A stretch of DNA of 64,000 nucleotides from Olsenella timonensis (GCF_900119915.1 NZ_LT635455.1:806001-870000); one strand, 5' to 3'; shown: positions 52,669-61,725, numbered from the stretch's first letter. A program made the numbers and translations. The notes: generated from the sequence alone by a model not told the origin.

Positions 52669-54558
52669 ATGGCCTCTCACTTTGCCCCTCAGGATGACAA
52701 GCCCAAGAAGAAGGCGGCGCCCGCCCGCGCCGCAGCTGGGCGCTCGCGCTCCGACGCCGCCTACTATGCCGCCTCGCGCAGGGGCGGCGGGATGAGTCGC
52801 GGCAAGAAGGTCGGTCTCGTCATTGGCATCGTGCTCGCCGTTCTTCTCGTCGTGGGCGGCACGTGCGGCGTGCTGATGTATCGCTCGGCCATGTCGGTCA
52901 AGGCCCAGGCGCAGGAGATCATGGACCAGGTCGACCCGCTGAAGGAGGCGCTCAAGAGCGGTGACGCCACCGCGCTCGACTCCTCCGTCGGCACCGTCCA
53001 GGAGAACATGGCCTCCATCAACGCCGAGGTGCACGGCCCGCTGTGGACGCTCGCGTCCTTCCTGCCGGTGGTGGGGGAGGACGTCCAAAGCGTCCGGAGC
53101 CTCGGCGAGGCAGGCCAGGCGCTCGTCGACGGGGTGCTCGTCCCCATTGCCAACGACGTGTCCGGCACGGGGGTGTCCGGGCTCTTCAAGGACGGCGTGG
53201 TCAACGTCGGCCTCGTCCAGACGATCTCCGAGACGGTGAGTTCCTCTCTGCCCACCATCGAGTCCTCGCTCGACACGATCGCCTCGCTGCCGGAGGCGCA
53301 CATCCCGCAGCTCGCCGAGGTGCTTGACCGGGTGCGGGGTCCTGCGGAGCAGGCCCAGGGGCTCGTCGGCCAGGCAAAGCCGTTCCTTGACCTGCTCCCG
53401 CAGATGCTTGGCGCTGACGGCCAGACGCGCACCTACATCGTCATCGCGCAGAACAACTCCGAGCTGCGCTCCACTGGTGGCCTCCCCGGTGCATGGGGGA
53501 CCGTCTCGGTCACCGACGGCGCGATCTCAATGGGGGAGTTCCAGTCCATTCTGCACGCGGACGGCCTGCAGGTGGAGGCCACCGCCGAGGAGCGTGCGGC
53601 AACCATGACCAACGTCGACACCGATCCCGCGCAGGTGAACTGCATCCCGGACTTCTCTCGCGTCGGAAAGCTCGCCAAGGACTACTGGGCGCAGGCGGGG
53701 TATGGCGACGTCGACGGCGTCATCGCCGTCGACCCCGTGTTCCTCCAGCGTCTGCTGGCGCTCACGGGTGGCGTCACGGCCCCGGACGGTACCGTGGTGG
53801 ACGGCTCCAACGCCGCCCAGGAGATTCTGAGCGGCACTTACTGGAAGTACGGCGACGACCCCAACGCCCAGGACGCCTACTTCGCCTCCGTCGCCGGCCT
53901 CGCCTTCGGACAGATCATGGGCAACCTCGGAAACGCCGACATCACCGACCTCATCGACGTGATCGGTCAGTCCGGTGCCGATGGGCGCCTGCTCGCCTGG
54001 ATGGCCAACGAGGAGGAGCAGGCCCTCATGGAGGCCATCGGCGTCTCCGGCGCGCTCGAGACCGACCCCTCGGAGCCGGTTCTCGGGGTCTACCTTAACG
54101 ACGACACCTACAGCAAGATCAGCTGGTACGCCTCCTGCTACACGACCGTGGGCGAGGGAGTGAAGAACGCCGACGGAACGACGACCTATGACGTCACCAC
54201 GACGCTTCTCAACACCATCACGCCCGAGGAGGCCGCGACCGCGCCGAAGTACATCTACGGCGGCAACGAGGAGAAGCGTGACAACTCGGACATGCTCAAC
54301 TACGTCTACTTTGTCGCCCCGGCCGGCGGGACCATTACCAACCTCACCGAGACGAACGGCGCCGTGTTCGACGGGTACGGGTTTGCCGAGACAACGCTGA
54401 ACGGCCTCCAGTTCTTCAGGACGCGCACGCACCTTCGCTCCGGCGAGTCGGCGGTGTTCACCTATCAGGTGACCGTCTCTTCCGAGGCGACCGAGCCGCT
54501 GTCCGTGCGAACGACGCCGCTCGCGCAGGATTCCCTGATGCAGGCGCCCGCCGAATAG
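52669..54558 (+). CDS. DUF4012 domain membrane-anchored protein
   Basis: A 629-residue protein. A charged cytoplasmic N-terminus (Lys/Ala-rich) comes before one membrane helix (about 48-71, GLVIGIVLAVLLVVGGTCGV). A long outer domain follows, starting with helical segments and then the DUF4012 signature around YIVIAQNNSELRSTGGLPGA (about 260-279). DUF4012 proteins are common near polysaccharide genes in Actinobacteria; their role is unknown, possibly in glycan attachment or assembly. ATG 52669 has AAGGACGAGG upstream. It is flanked by good terminators on both sides, so it is a single-gene unit. Confidence 0.85.
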   Translation: MASHFAPQDDKPKKKAAPARAAAGRSRSDAAYYAASRRGGGMSRGKKVGLVIGIVLAVLLVVGGTCGVLMYRSAMSVKAQAQEIMDQVDPLKEALKSGDATALDSSVGTVQENMASINAEVHGPLWTLASFLPVVGEDVQSVRSLGEAGQALVDGVLVPIANDVSGTGVSGLFKDGVVNVGLVQTISETVSSSLPTIESSLDTIASLPEAHIPQLAEVLDRVRGPAEQAQGLVGQAKPFLDLLPQMLGADGQTRTYIVIAQNNSELRSTGGLPGAWGTVSVTDGAISMGEFQSILHADGLQVEATAEERAATMTNVDTDPAQVNCIPDFSRVGKLAKDYWAQAGYGDVDGVIAVDPVFLQRLLALTGGVTAPDGTVVDGSNAAQEILSGTYWKYGDDPNAQDAYFASVAGLAFGQIMGNLGNADITDLIDVIGQSGADGRLLAWMANEEEQALMEAIGVSGALETDPSEPVLGVYLNDDTYSKISWYASCYTTVGEGVKNADGTTTYDVTTTLLNTITPEEAATAPKYIYGGNEEKRDNSDMLNYVYFVAPAGGTITNLTETNGAVFDGYGFAETTLNGLQFFRTRTHLRSGESAVFTYQVTVSSEATEPLSVRTTPLAQDSLMQAPAE

Positions 54559-54583
54559 GTCCGATTCGCCGAGCCCGTTTGCG

Positions 54584-54634
54584 CCGGGTCCCGCTCGCCG
54601 TCGTCTTGCACGGTGAGCGGGGCCCGGTTCTTTT
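54584..54634 (+). terminator. Rho-independent terminator of the DUF4012 gene
   Basis: CCGGGTCCCGCTC pairs with GAGCGGGGCCCGG (one wobble) around an 18-base loop, followed by TTCTTTTG. It starts 25 bases after the stop. Confidence 0.8.
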
Positions 54635-54789
54635 GTGTTTCTCGTCCCACCGGCACCTAATTGCCCGCGGGCGGATTGTCGTGTCTGAGGAAGAGGATTC
54701 GGGGTAACATATCCCTCGTGGCAATCGCCACGGGTATCGCGCGCAAGCGCAGCTTTTGCCCCGCGGGGCGTATGAAAGAAAGGCACGAC

Positions 54790-54993
54790 ATGGCTCAGGG
54801 TACTGTTAAGTGGTTCAATCCGGACAAGGGCTACGGCTTCATCTCCCGTGAGGATGGGGACGACCTGTTCGTTCACTACTCCGAGATTCAGATGGACGGC
54901 TTCAAGACGCTGGACGAGGGCCAGGCCGTCGAGTTTGACATCACCACCGGCCAGAACGGCAAGCTCCAGGCCTCCAACGTCCGCAAGCTCTAG
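54790..54993 (+). CDS. cspA: Cold-shock protein
   Basis: A 67-residue OB-fold RNA chaperone with both RNA-binding motifs: KGYGFIS (RNP1, about 15-21) and DLFVHYSEI (RNP2, about 27-35). It melts RNA structure and aids translation. ATG 54790 has GAAAG/AAAGG upstream. A leader of at least 150 bases after the previous terminator has small hairpins (CGTGGC/GCCACG and CCCCGCGGGG), as often found in cold-shock mRNAs, which may allow temperature-dependent control. That is inference. A strong terminator follows. Confidence 0.95.
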   Translation: MAQGTVKWFNPDKGYGFISREDGDDLFVHYSEIQMDGFKTLDEGQAVEFDITTGQNGKLQASNVRKL

Positions 54994-55018
54994 GCTCTAG
55001 CGAACACGGCGACTTGGA

Positions 55019-55047
55019 GGGGCTCGGGCTTCGGCTCGGGCCCCTTT
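55019..55047 (+). terminator. Terminator of the cold-shock gene, UUCG loop
   Basis: An 11-bp stem (GGGGCTCGGGC with GCTCGGGCCCC, including two G-T wobbles) closes a TTCG tetraloop and is followed by TTT. It lies 25 bases after the csp stop. Confidence 0.75.
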
Positions 55048-55060
55048 GCTGTGCCGCGGC

Positions 55061-55161
55061 TCTTCTCGCCTGCGTGTTATGTCGCCCGCCCTCACCGAGA
55101 CGGAGCGATTACGGAAAAGCTGGCCGATTTCGGGCTCGTTTTCCGTAGTTGCTCCGTCTCG
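55061..55161. repeat. Inverted-repeat copy 2 inside a 101-bp duplicated block
   Basis: The core at 55096-55161 has left arm CGAGACGGAGCGATTACGGA and right arm ending GTAGTTGCTCCGTCTCG, with a 21-base middle. The whole block 55061-55161 matches 57221-57321 with only five differences. It lies just upstream of the AbiL-like pair. Confidence 0.92.
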
Positions 55162-55248
55162 CGAATTGTGAGCCGGCGTTTTGCTGGCCGTGCCCGATCG
55201 ACATATCGGTGTTATAAAGTACTATATTCATAACCTCCGCTAGATTTT

Positions 55249-55278
55249 TTGCGAACTATCCGTAATATTCTGTATATA
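55249..55278 (+). promoter_or_regulatory. AT-rich predicted promoter of the AbiL-like pair
   Basis: TTGCGA (55249-55254), 18 bases, TATATA (55273-55278), ending 24 bases before the ATPase start. The tract 55201-55280 is strikingly AT-rich for this genome. GTTAT (55211) and ATAAC (55230) form a possible operator upstream. Confidence 0.5.
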
Positions 55279-55302
55279 GCAAATGAAGAGGAGGGAACTG
55301 CA

Positions 55303-56553
55303 ATGCTCACGGCCTTCTCGTTCAAAAACTTCGGACCCTATCGGGATGAGGTGCGGCTCGATCTGCGCGCCGCCCCTGCATATAAAGAGCACGAGTACAA
55401 CCTTGCCGAGTCCTCTATGGGCGAAAGACTCCTGAAGGTCGTGGCAATCTATGGGGCTAATGCCTCGGGAAAGAGTCAGTTCGTAAAGGCTTACCAGGCA
55501 TTCTTTAGGACTATCATGGAGTCGTTCAGCCAAGTGGACGAGCGCTCCATGAACCTGTCGGGAGACTATGTGGCGAGCCGCGGCGTCGGGTCTGCGCTTC
55601 GGCGGCATTACAACCCCTTCAAGTTTTCTTCCGACGGCGCCGGTGAAACGGAGTACGAGGCAACATACGCCGTGGATGAGGGGGAAATCAGATACGGCTT
55701 CTCGACCGACGGAAACAAGGTGCTTTCCGAGTGGTTCTATCTGGTGAAGGCGTCTACGAAAAGGACGAGCATCCTGTTTGAGCGCGACGGGCAGGATGTT
55801 GAATTTGGCTCCTCCGTACGTTCCGAGTGTGAGAGGTATGCGGAGAACATCTCCGAGGAGACCTTGGTGCTCTCGTTCATGAGCAGCATAGAGCTCAAGA
55901 CCCCGTATTTCAAAATCGCCCGGAGCTGCGTGGCCAGGACCCTGGCCTTCACCAACCTTTCTCCGGAGGTCGTCGACGTCATCATCGGGGATATCGCCCC
56001 CAATCTTGTGACCGGTGGCATGCACAGAAGCCTCCTCGAGTTCCTCGGCGCGATAGACGTTTGCATCGAGGACATCTCGGTAGAGAGAAACAACGACGAA
56101 GTGCTCGTGTTCACGCATCATCGTGGTCCCGATGGCAGGGTCTACCGTGTTCCGATCTCAATCGAATCGGAGGGGACCAAGAAGGCAATTGTGCTGTTCA
56201 GCCTGATGAGCGCGGTAATCGGGACCGATGCGACACTGCTTGTTGACGAGCTCAGCGCCGCGCTCCACCCGTTGCTCGTGCGCGCCCTCATAACACAGTT
56301 CTACCGCGAGGGGACCAAGGGGCAGATCGTGTTCACCACGCACGACACCTCCATGTTGGACAAGCGATATCTGCGTAGGGACCAGGTGTGGTTTGTGGAC
56401 AAGGACGAGGGAGGGTCATCCGAGCTCTACTCGCTTTCCGATTTCAGGCTGCGAAACGACACCAACTATACGAAGGGGTATCTCTCTGGCATGTTTGGCG
56501 CCGTTCCCAACCTCAGGGAGTTTGTGCTCGGAGGTGATGCGCGTGAAGAGTAG
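55303..56553 (+). CDS. AbiLi/RloA-like AAA ATPase
   Basis: A 416-residue ATPase of the AAA15/OLD-like group. The start is MLTAFSFKNFGPYRDEVRLD. Walker A is AIYGANASGKSQF (about 49-61), Walker B is TLLVDELSAALHP (about 310-322), and VFTTHDTSML follows (about 345). The middle part is a beta-rich and helical insert. The RloB gene begins inside its 3' end, so the proteins are coupled. ATPase plus RloB matches AbiL of Lactococcus and the RloA/RloB genes linked to restriction loci, known or predicted to abort phage infection. ATG 55303 follows GGAGGGA. AT-rich leader and lower GC indicate import. Confidence 0.78.
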   Translation: MLTAFSFKNFGPYRDEVRLDLRAAPAYKEHEYNLAESSMGERLLKVVAIYGANASGKSQFVKAYQAFFRTIMESFSQVDERSMNLSGDYVASRGVGSALRRHYNPFKFSSDGAGETEYEATYAVDEGEIRYGFSTDGNKVLSEWFYLVKASTKRTSILFERDGQDVEFGSSVRSECERYAENISEETLVLSFMSSIELKTPYFKIARSCVARTLAFTNLSPEVVDVIIGDIAPNLVTGGMHRSLLEFLGAIDVCIEDISVERNNDEVLVFTHHRGPDGRVYRVPISIESEGTKKAIVLFSLMSAVIGTDATLLVDELSAALHPLLVRALITQFYREGTKGQIVFTTHDTSMLDKRYLRRDQVWFVDKDEGGSSELYSLSDFRLRNDTNYTKGYLSGMFGAVPNLREFVLGGDAREE

Positions 56554-57208
56554 CGGGAGGTTCAAGGACCGTCGCAAGCAGAGGGGGCCTCGGACGATTG
56601 AGACAAGGGAGCCCCGCTGCGAGACTTTTCTAATCGTCTCTGAGGGTACGAGGACGGAGCCGCTGTATTTCGAGGGCCTCGTCAGGGCGCTCGCCAAGGG
56701 AGAGGTGCCCAACGAGGTGGAGATTGAGGGCGTCGGCCGCGTTACCACGTCGCTGGTGGAATGGACTGCGAAGAGGGTGAACCGCTCGCCGAGAAACTAC
56801 GACAACGTGTGGGTGGTGTTTGACAGAGACGACTTCGAAAACTTTGACGAGGCGGTGACTGCGGCAGAGCGAAGTGGATTCTGCGCTGCGTGGAGCAACG
56901 AGTCGTTTGAATACTGGCTCTGTCTCCATTTGGGTAGGTATGACTCCGCGCTGTCCCGGGGCGACTGGTTCCGCATTCTGAACGATGCTCTCAAGAAGTC
57001 GGGATACGGCGGTTTTGAGAAGAATCGGGAGGATTTGTTCTCTGTTCTCGACAAGATGGGCAGTCGTAACATGGCCAAGAGGAACGCCCGGAGCATCCGA
57101 GAGGGCTACGGGAAGGCCGCGCCGCCCTCGCAGTGTAATCCGTGCACGACGGTGGACCTGCTTGTCGAACAGTTGGAGAGGTCGCTGGACGGGTGGGTCG
57201 ACCATTGA
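56543..57208 (+). CDS. AbiLii/RloB-like protein
   Basis: A 221-residue protein of the RloB family. It has FLIVSEGTRTEPLYFEGLVR (about 31-50), with the EGxxTExxYF motif. The acidic pair is in VWVVFDRDDFENF (about 90-102), and NESFEYWLCLHLGRYD follows (about 120-135). These Glu and Asp-x-Asp positions look Toprim-like, so metal-dependent nucleic-acid cutting is a fair guess but unproven. GTG 56543 lies eight bases after GGAGG and overlaps the ATPase stop by 11 bases. ATG 56537 is less well spaced. It is the second half of the AbiL-like module. Confidence 0.78.
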   Translation: MKSSGRFKDRRKQRGPRTIETREPRCETFLIVSEGTRTEPLYFEGLVRALAKGEVPNEVEIEGVGRVTTSLVEWTAKRVNRSPRNYDNVWVVFDRDDFENFDEAVTAAERSGFCAAWSNESFEYWLCLHLGRYDSALSRGDWFRILNDALKKSGYGGFEKNREDLFSVLDKMGSRNMAKRNARSIREGYGKAAPPSQCNPCTTVDLLVEQLERSLDGWVDH

Positions 57209-57220
57209 CGTCCTGCTCGC

Positions 57221-57321
57221 TCTTCTCGCCTGCGCGTCATGTCGCCCGCCCTCACCGAGACGGAGCAACTACGGAAAAGCTGGCCGATTTCGGGCTCGTT
57301 ATCCGTAGTTGCTCCGTCTCG
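57221..57321. repeat. Inverted-repeat copy 3 inside a 101-bp duplicated block
   Basis: The core at 57256-57321 has left arm CGAGACGGAGCAACTACGGA and right arm ending GTAGTTGCTCCGTCTCG. The block matches 55061-55161 with five differences, and starts 12 bases after the RloB stop. Spacing between blocks is exactly 2160 bp. Confidence 0.92.
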
Positions 57322-57394
57322 GCGGTGTGTGTGGGTCGGCGGCGTGTGTGCCGGCGGTGTGGGTGTGCCGGCGGCCCGCCCTGGCACTCACCCC

Positions 57395-57423
57395 TTGACT
57401 ATCATCCGAAATCGGACTAACCT
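57395..57423 (+). promoter_or_regulatory. Promoter with overlapping palindrome, MarR-ABC operon
   Basis: TTGACT (57395-57400), 17 bases, TAACCT (57418-57423). The spacer contains the palindrome TCCGAAATCGGA (57405-57416), well placed for repression by the MarR protein encoded 30 bases downstream. Confidence 0.6.
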
Positions 57424-57453
57424 CAGAGCCCGGCCGAGGAGAGGGGGTAGTCC

Positions 57454-57915
57454 GTGTCAGACCAGCTTGCCAGCGCGCGAGAGATCGACGTGCTCTACCG
57501 CGAGAGCGACAAGCTCTACTATGAGATCGCCCGCAACTGCGGGCTTTCCGAGACCGCATACTGGATTCTCTATGCGCTGGAGGTCTCGGGCGGCAGCGTC
57601 ACGCAGCGCCAGATCGCGGAGCACTTCTCCTACTCCAAGCAGACCGTCAACTCTGCGCTCAAGACGCTCGAGGCGCGCGGGCTGGTCACGCTCGTCCCGT
57701 CCGACGGGGACCGTCGCAGCAAGCTCGTCTCCCTCTCCGAAGCGGGCCGCGCCTTCGCCGACGAGCGCATCCGTCCCGCCATCTCCGCCGAGGACCGCGC
57801 CTTCACGAGCCTCGCGCCGGAGGACCGCGCCGAGCTCGTGCGCCTGGTGCGCGCCTATGCGACCGCCATCGACGCGGAGCTAGCGCGGCTGAGAGAGGGG
57901 AGGGCAAGCGCATGA
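57454..57915 (+). CDS. MarR-family regulator of the downstream exporter
   Basis: A 153-residue winged-helix regulator. The DNA-binding region includes VTQRQIAEHFSYSKQTVNSA (about 50-69), the recognition helix being SKQTVNSALKTLEARGL, followed by the wing PSDGDRRSKLVSLSEAG. It should repress the operon until a ligand binds. GTG 57454 has GGAGAGGGGG upstream. The stop overlaps the first ABC gene start (ATGA). The palindrome in the promoter spacer is the likely operator. Confidence 0.9.
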   Translation: MSDQLASAREIDVLYRESDKLYYEIARNCGLSETAYWILYALEVSGGSVTQRQIAEHFSYSKQTVNSALKTLEARGLVTLVPSDGDRRSKLVSLSEAGRAFADERIRPAISAEDRAFTSLAPEDRAELVRLVRAYATAIDAELARLREGRASA

Positions 57916-59696
57916 GCGAGAAGAACGCGCCGGCCAGGGACTACAGCAAGCGCACCTCCGCGCGCCTGCTCCTGAGCCTCGTCGCCCCCTACAAGGCCCT
58001 TCTCGCCGCCATCTTCGTGGCGTCGCTCTGCGACATGGGTGGCATGCTCTTCATTCCGACGCAGCTCTCGGCCATGGTCAACGTGGCGGTGAACACGCGC
58101 GACATGAGCTCGCTGATGGGTCATGGCGTCGCCATGCTGATCGCGGCGTTCGTGGGGTCCGGCGGGTATCTCACGACGGTCTACCTCACCTCGCGCCTGT
58201 GCGCGCACGTGGGGCGCGACCTGCGCATGCGCGTCTACGAGGCGTCGCTCGCCTTCTCCGCGTCTGACTTCAACGCCTTCGGCACGGGGTCGATGATCAC
58301 GCGGACCCTCTCCGACGCAAACGTCGTGCAGCAGACGCTGCTGATGTCGATCCTCATGATCTTCCCGGTGCCCATCGCCTGCGTGATCGCGGCCGCGCTC
58401 GCGTTCTCCACGGACGTGGTGATGGGCTGGGTGCTGCTGGCCGTGACGCTGGCCGTCGTCGCCATCTGCGTGGTCGCCGTGGCCAGGTCCGCCCCGATCT
58501 TCACGCGCCTTCAGGGCTTCATCGACAACATGAACACGCGCCTGCGCGAGTCGATCACGGGCGTTCGCGTGATCCGCGCCTTTGGCAAGGAGTCCTACGA
58601 GCGCGCCCGCCTCGGCGAGACCTTCACCGACTTCGCCGAGAGCGCCATCCGCGTGAACTTCGTCTTCGCGCTCACCGACTCGATCACGTTCTTCCTCATG
58701 AACGCCGTGGAGGCCGCGATCATGTGGGTCGGCGCGGACCGCGTGGGCGCCCACGCCATGCAGATCGGATCGATCTCCGCCCTGGTCGAGTACGCGATGC
58801 TCATCATGTTGTTCCTCATGATGGCGCAGTTCGCCATCTTGCAGGTTCCGCGCGCGCTGGCATGCCTCACGCGCGCCGCGTCGGTGCTCGACGTGCGCCC
58901 GGAGATCGCCGACGACCCCGCCTCCTGCGTGCTCCGCGCGGGCGAGGGGGGAGACGAGGTGGCGCGCTTCGACCATGTTGACATGCGCTTCTCGGACGCC
59001 GACGAGGACACCCTGCACGACCTCACGTTCTCTCTGCGGCGTGGGCAGGTCACCGCGATCATCGGCAACACCGGTTCGGGCAAGTCCACGGTCGCGCGCA
59101 TGCTGCTCCGCTTCAACGACGTGACGGGCGGCAGCCTCAGCTTCGCGGGGGTCGACGTTCGCCGCCTCACGCAGGGGGAGCTGCGGCGGCGCATCGCGTA
59201 CGTGCCGCAGAAGGCGTGGCTCTTCTCGGGGACCATCGCCGAGAACCTGCGCCACGGCGACGCGGACGCCTCCGACGAGCGCCTCTGGCACGCCCTCGGC
59301 GTCGCCCAGGCATCCTTCGTCCGCGAGCTGCCCGACGCCCTCGGCACGCGCGTGGCCCAGGGGGGCACCAACTTCTCGGGCGGCCAGCGCCAGCGCCTCG
59401 CCATCGCGCGCGCCCTCGTGCGAGACGCCGACCTCTACATCTTTGACGACTCGTTCTCCGCGCTCGACTACAAGACCGACGCCGCGCTGCGCCATGCGCT
59501 CACGGGCGAGCTCGCCCGTGCGGCGACGCTCATCATCGCCCAGCGCGTGAGCACCATCCACGACGCGGACCAGATCGTGGTCCTCAAGGACGGCGAGGTC
59601 GTGGGCCTGGGTCGTCACGACGAGCTGATGGAGGGCTGCCCCACCTACCGAGAGATCGCCGATTCCCAGACGAGGGGAGGGACCACCGATGAGTGA
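57912..59696 (+). CDS. ABC exporter half, degenerate-site subunit
   Basis: A 594-residue half-transporter with six membrane helices (about 20-320) and an ATPase domain (about 350-590). Walker A is IIGNTGSGKSTVAR and the signature is NFSGGQRQRLAIAR. Walker B reads LYIFDDSFSALD, with Asp instead of catalytic Glu. The switch His is replaced by Gln in TLIIAQRVSTI. These changes mark the degenerate-site partner of a heterodimeric exporter such as TM287 or BmrC. It pairs with the next gene and overlaps it by eight bases. The substrate is probably a drug or lipid-like compound, judging from the family only. Confidence 0.92.
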   Translation: MSEKNAPARDYSKRTSARLLLSLVAPYKALLAAIFVASLCDMGGMLFIPTQLSAMVNVAVNTRDMSSLMGHGVAMLIAAFVGSGGYLTTVYLTSRLCAHVGRDLRMRVYEASLAFSASDFNAFGTGSMITRTLSDANVVQQTLLMSILMIFPVPIACVIAAALAFSTDVVMGWVLLAVTLAVVAICVVAVARSAPIFTRLQGFIDNMNTRLRESITGVRVIRAFGKESYERARLGETFTDFAESAIRVNFVFALTDSITFFLMNAVEAAIMWVGADRVGAHAMQIGSISALVEYAMLIMLFLMMAQFAILQVPRALACLTRAASVLDVRPEIADDPASCVLRAGEGGDEVARFDHVDMRFSDADEDTLHDLTFSLRRGQVTAIIGNTGSGKSTVARMLLRFNDVTGGSLSFAGVDVRRLTQGELRRRIAYVPQKAWLFSGTIAENLRHGDADASDERLWHALGVAQASFVRELPDALGTRVAQGGTNFSGGQRQRLAIARALVRDADLYIFDDSFSALDYKTDAALRHALTGELARAATLIIAQRVSTIHDADQIVVLKDGEVVGLGRHDELMEGCPTYREIADSQTRGGTTDE

Positions 59697-61530
59697 CCAG
59701 ACCGAGAGGGACGCCATCCCCGCGCCCGAGCGCGAGACGGGCGGTGAGGAGCTGGAGGTGCCGACGGACGCCCTCGGGACCGTGCGGCGCCTGTGGGGCG
59801 CCGCCGCCGGGCAGCGCTGGAGGCTCGTCGTTGCGGCGGTGTGCTCGGTGCTCTACGTCGCCGGATCGCTCTCCGCCACCGCCTACAGCGCGCATCTGGT
59901 CGATCTGCTCTGGGCCAACATCCAGGCCGCCTTCGCGGAGGGGGAGAGCTTCGTCGTGGCGATCGGCAACGGCGGCGAGCAGATCCTCGTGTTCCTGGGA
60001 ATCTGGACCGCGGCCTGGCTCTTCTACACGGTTCAGGTGCTCGTCATGGCGAGCTTCGCGGAGCGGCTGAACCTGGGCCTGCGCGAGCGCATCGCCGAGA
60101 AGTGCGCGCGGCTTCCGCTGTCCTACTACGACGCCCACCAGCCCGGCGACACCATCTCCCGCGCCACCAACGACCTCGACAAGGTCTCAGAGGTGCTGCA
60201 GCGCGGCCTGCTCCAGCTCCTCATCGCCGTCACCATGGTGGGCGGCGCCATCGTGATGATGGCGACCTACGACCTCGTGCTGACGTGCGTCTTCGTTGCC
60301 TTTGCGCTGGTCGCGAGCGTGGCGACCAAGATCGTGACGGCGGCGACGCTCAAGGTCGCCGCGGCCCGCCAGGCGGCGCTCGGCGAGCTCACCGGTCGCG
60401 TCGAGGAGGCGTACTCCGGCCGCGCCGTCATCAAGGCGTTCGGGAGGGAGGAGGCGAGCACGACCGACGTGCGCGAGGCGGCCGAGCGCCTCGCCGAGAC
60501 GAGTGCCACCGCCGACTTCGTGACCAACGCCATCGCGCCCGCCATCCGGTTCCTGATGCGGCTGTGCCAGGTGACGGTGGGGCTTCTCGCCGGCGGCATG
60601 CTCGTCATGGGGCAGATCTCCGTGGGCGTGTTCCAGGCGTTCTTCCAGTACGTGATGCAGGCATCCGAGCCCCTCACCCAGCTCTCGCTCACGGTGAACA
60701 TGCTGCAGGGCGCGCTCGCCGCGGCAGAGCGCGTGTTCCGCCTGCTCGACGAAGCCGAGGTCGTCTGCGACCCGGCGTCTCCCGCGGCCCTGCCGGACCC
60801 GGTGCGGGGCCGGGTCGCCTTCGAGCACGTGCGCTTTGGCTACGCGCCCGACGCCCCGCTCATGCGCGACGTGTCGCTCGTCGCCGAGCCGGGCCAGAAG
60901 GTCGCCATCGTCGGCGCCACCGGCGCCGGCAAGACGACCCTCATCAACCTGCTCATGCGCTTCTACGAGGTGGACGGCGGCCGCATCACGCTCGACGGCG
61001 TTGACACCCGCGACCTCACCCGTGCCGACCTGCGCCGGCAGTTTGGCATGGTGCTCCAGGACGCGTGGCTCTTCGAGGGCACGATCGCCGAGAACATCGC
61101 CTACGGCAAGGTGGGCGCCACGCGCGAGGAGGTGGAGGCCGCCGCGCGCGCCGCCCACGTCGACTTCTTCGTGCGCACGCTGCCCCACGGCTACGACACG
61201 ATGCTCGCCAACGACGCCGAGAACATCTCCCAGGGCCAGCGCCAGCTGCTCACGATCGCCCGCGCCATGCTCACCGACCCCGCCATACTCATCCTCGACG
61301 AGGCGACCTCGAGCGTTGACACCCGCACCGAGCAGGCCATCGTCCGGGCGATGGAGGCGATCATGGAGAATCGCACGAGCTTCGTCATCGCGCACCGGCT
61401 CTCCACGGTCGTCGACGCCGACCTGATCCTCGTGATGGACCACGGCACGATCATCGAGCAGGGAACGCACGCCGAGCTCATGGCCGCGGGCGGCGCCTAC
61501 GCCGAGCTCTATCGCAGCCAGTTCGCGTAG
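59689..61530 (+). CDS. ABC exporter half, canonical-site subunit
   Basis: A 613-residue half-transporter with six helices and an ATPase domain (about 365-610). Walker A is IVGATGAGKTTLIN. Walker B is ILILDEATSSVD with the catalytic Glu, and the switch His is present in SFVIAHRLSTV. Its signature reads ENISQGQRQLLTIAR, with ISQGQ in place of LSGGQ. The composite degenerate site therefore pairs this signature with the first subunit's Walker motifs, as in other heterodimeric exporters. It is the last gene of the MarR operon; an inverted repeat and a degenerate tandem repeat follow. Confidence 0.93.
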   Translation: MSDQTERDAIPAPERETGGEELEVPTDALGTVRRLWGAAAGQRWRLVVAAVCSVLYVAGSLSATAYSAHLVDLLWANIQAAFAEGESFVVAIGNGGEQILVFLGIWTAAWLFYTVQVLVMASFAERLNLGLRERIAEKCARLPLSYYDAHQPGDTISRATNDLDKVSEVLQRGLLQLLIAVTMVGGAIVMMATYDLVLTCVFVAFALVASVATKIVTAATLKVAAARQAALGELTGRVEEAYSGRAVIKAFGREEASTTDVREAAERLAETSATADFVTNAIAPAIRFLMRLCQVTVGLLAGGMLVMGQISVGVFQAFFQYVMQASEPLTQLSLTVNMLQGALAAAERVFRLLDEAEVVCDPASPAALPDPVRGRVAFEHVRFGYAPDAPLMRDVSLVAEPGQKVAIVGATGAGKTTLINLLMRFYEVDGGRITLDGVDTRDLTRADLRRQFGMVLQDAWLFEGTIAENIAYGKVGATREEVEAAARAAHVDFFVRTLPHGYDTMLANDAENISQGQRQLLTIARAMLTDPAILILDEATSSVDTRTEQAIVRAMEAIMENRTSFVIAHRLSTVVDADLILVMDHGTIIEQGTHAELMAAGGAYAELYRSQFA

Positions 61531-61556
61531 CGGCCCTCTCGCTCGCGCGTCAAACC

Positions 61557-61660
61557 CGCCCTTCTCGCGCCCTTATCGCCGCCATTCCGCCGTCCTTCTC
61601 GCCCCTGTTCCGCCGCCCTTCTCGCCCCCATTCCGTTGGCCTTCTCGCCCCCATTCCGCC
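61557..61660. repeat. Degenerate tandem repeat, about 4 units
   Basis: Units close to CCGCCCTTCTCGCCCCCATT recur about every 24-27 bases between the exporter stop and inverted-repeat copy 4. The string CTTCTCGCC also occurs beside copies 2, 3 and 5 (there as GGCGAGAAG). Confidence 0.7.
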
Positions 61661-61725
61661 GAGACGGAGCGATTACGGAAAACTGGCCCCCAAATTGGCC
61701 ACTTTTCCGTAGACGCTCCGTCTCG
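61660..61725. repeat. Inverted-repeat copy 4
   Basis: Left arm CGAGACGGAGCGATTACGGA and right arm ending GTAGACGCTCCGTCTCG. The right flank GGCGAATCGGAG is shared with copy 5. It lies between the exporter operon and the convergent AbiEi-like gene. Confidence 0.92.

Noticed and set aside
61557-61660. CRISPR array
   Set aside because: The repeats are short, degenerate and spaced by only a few bases, with no unique spacers and no cas genes.
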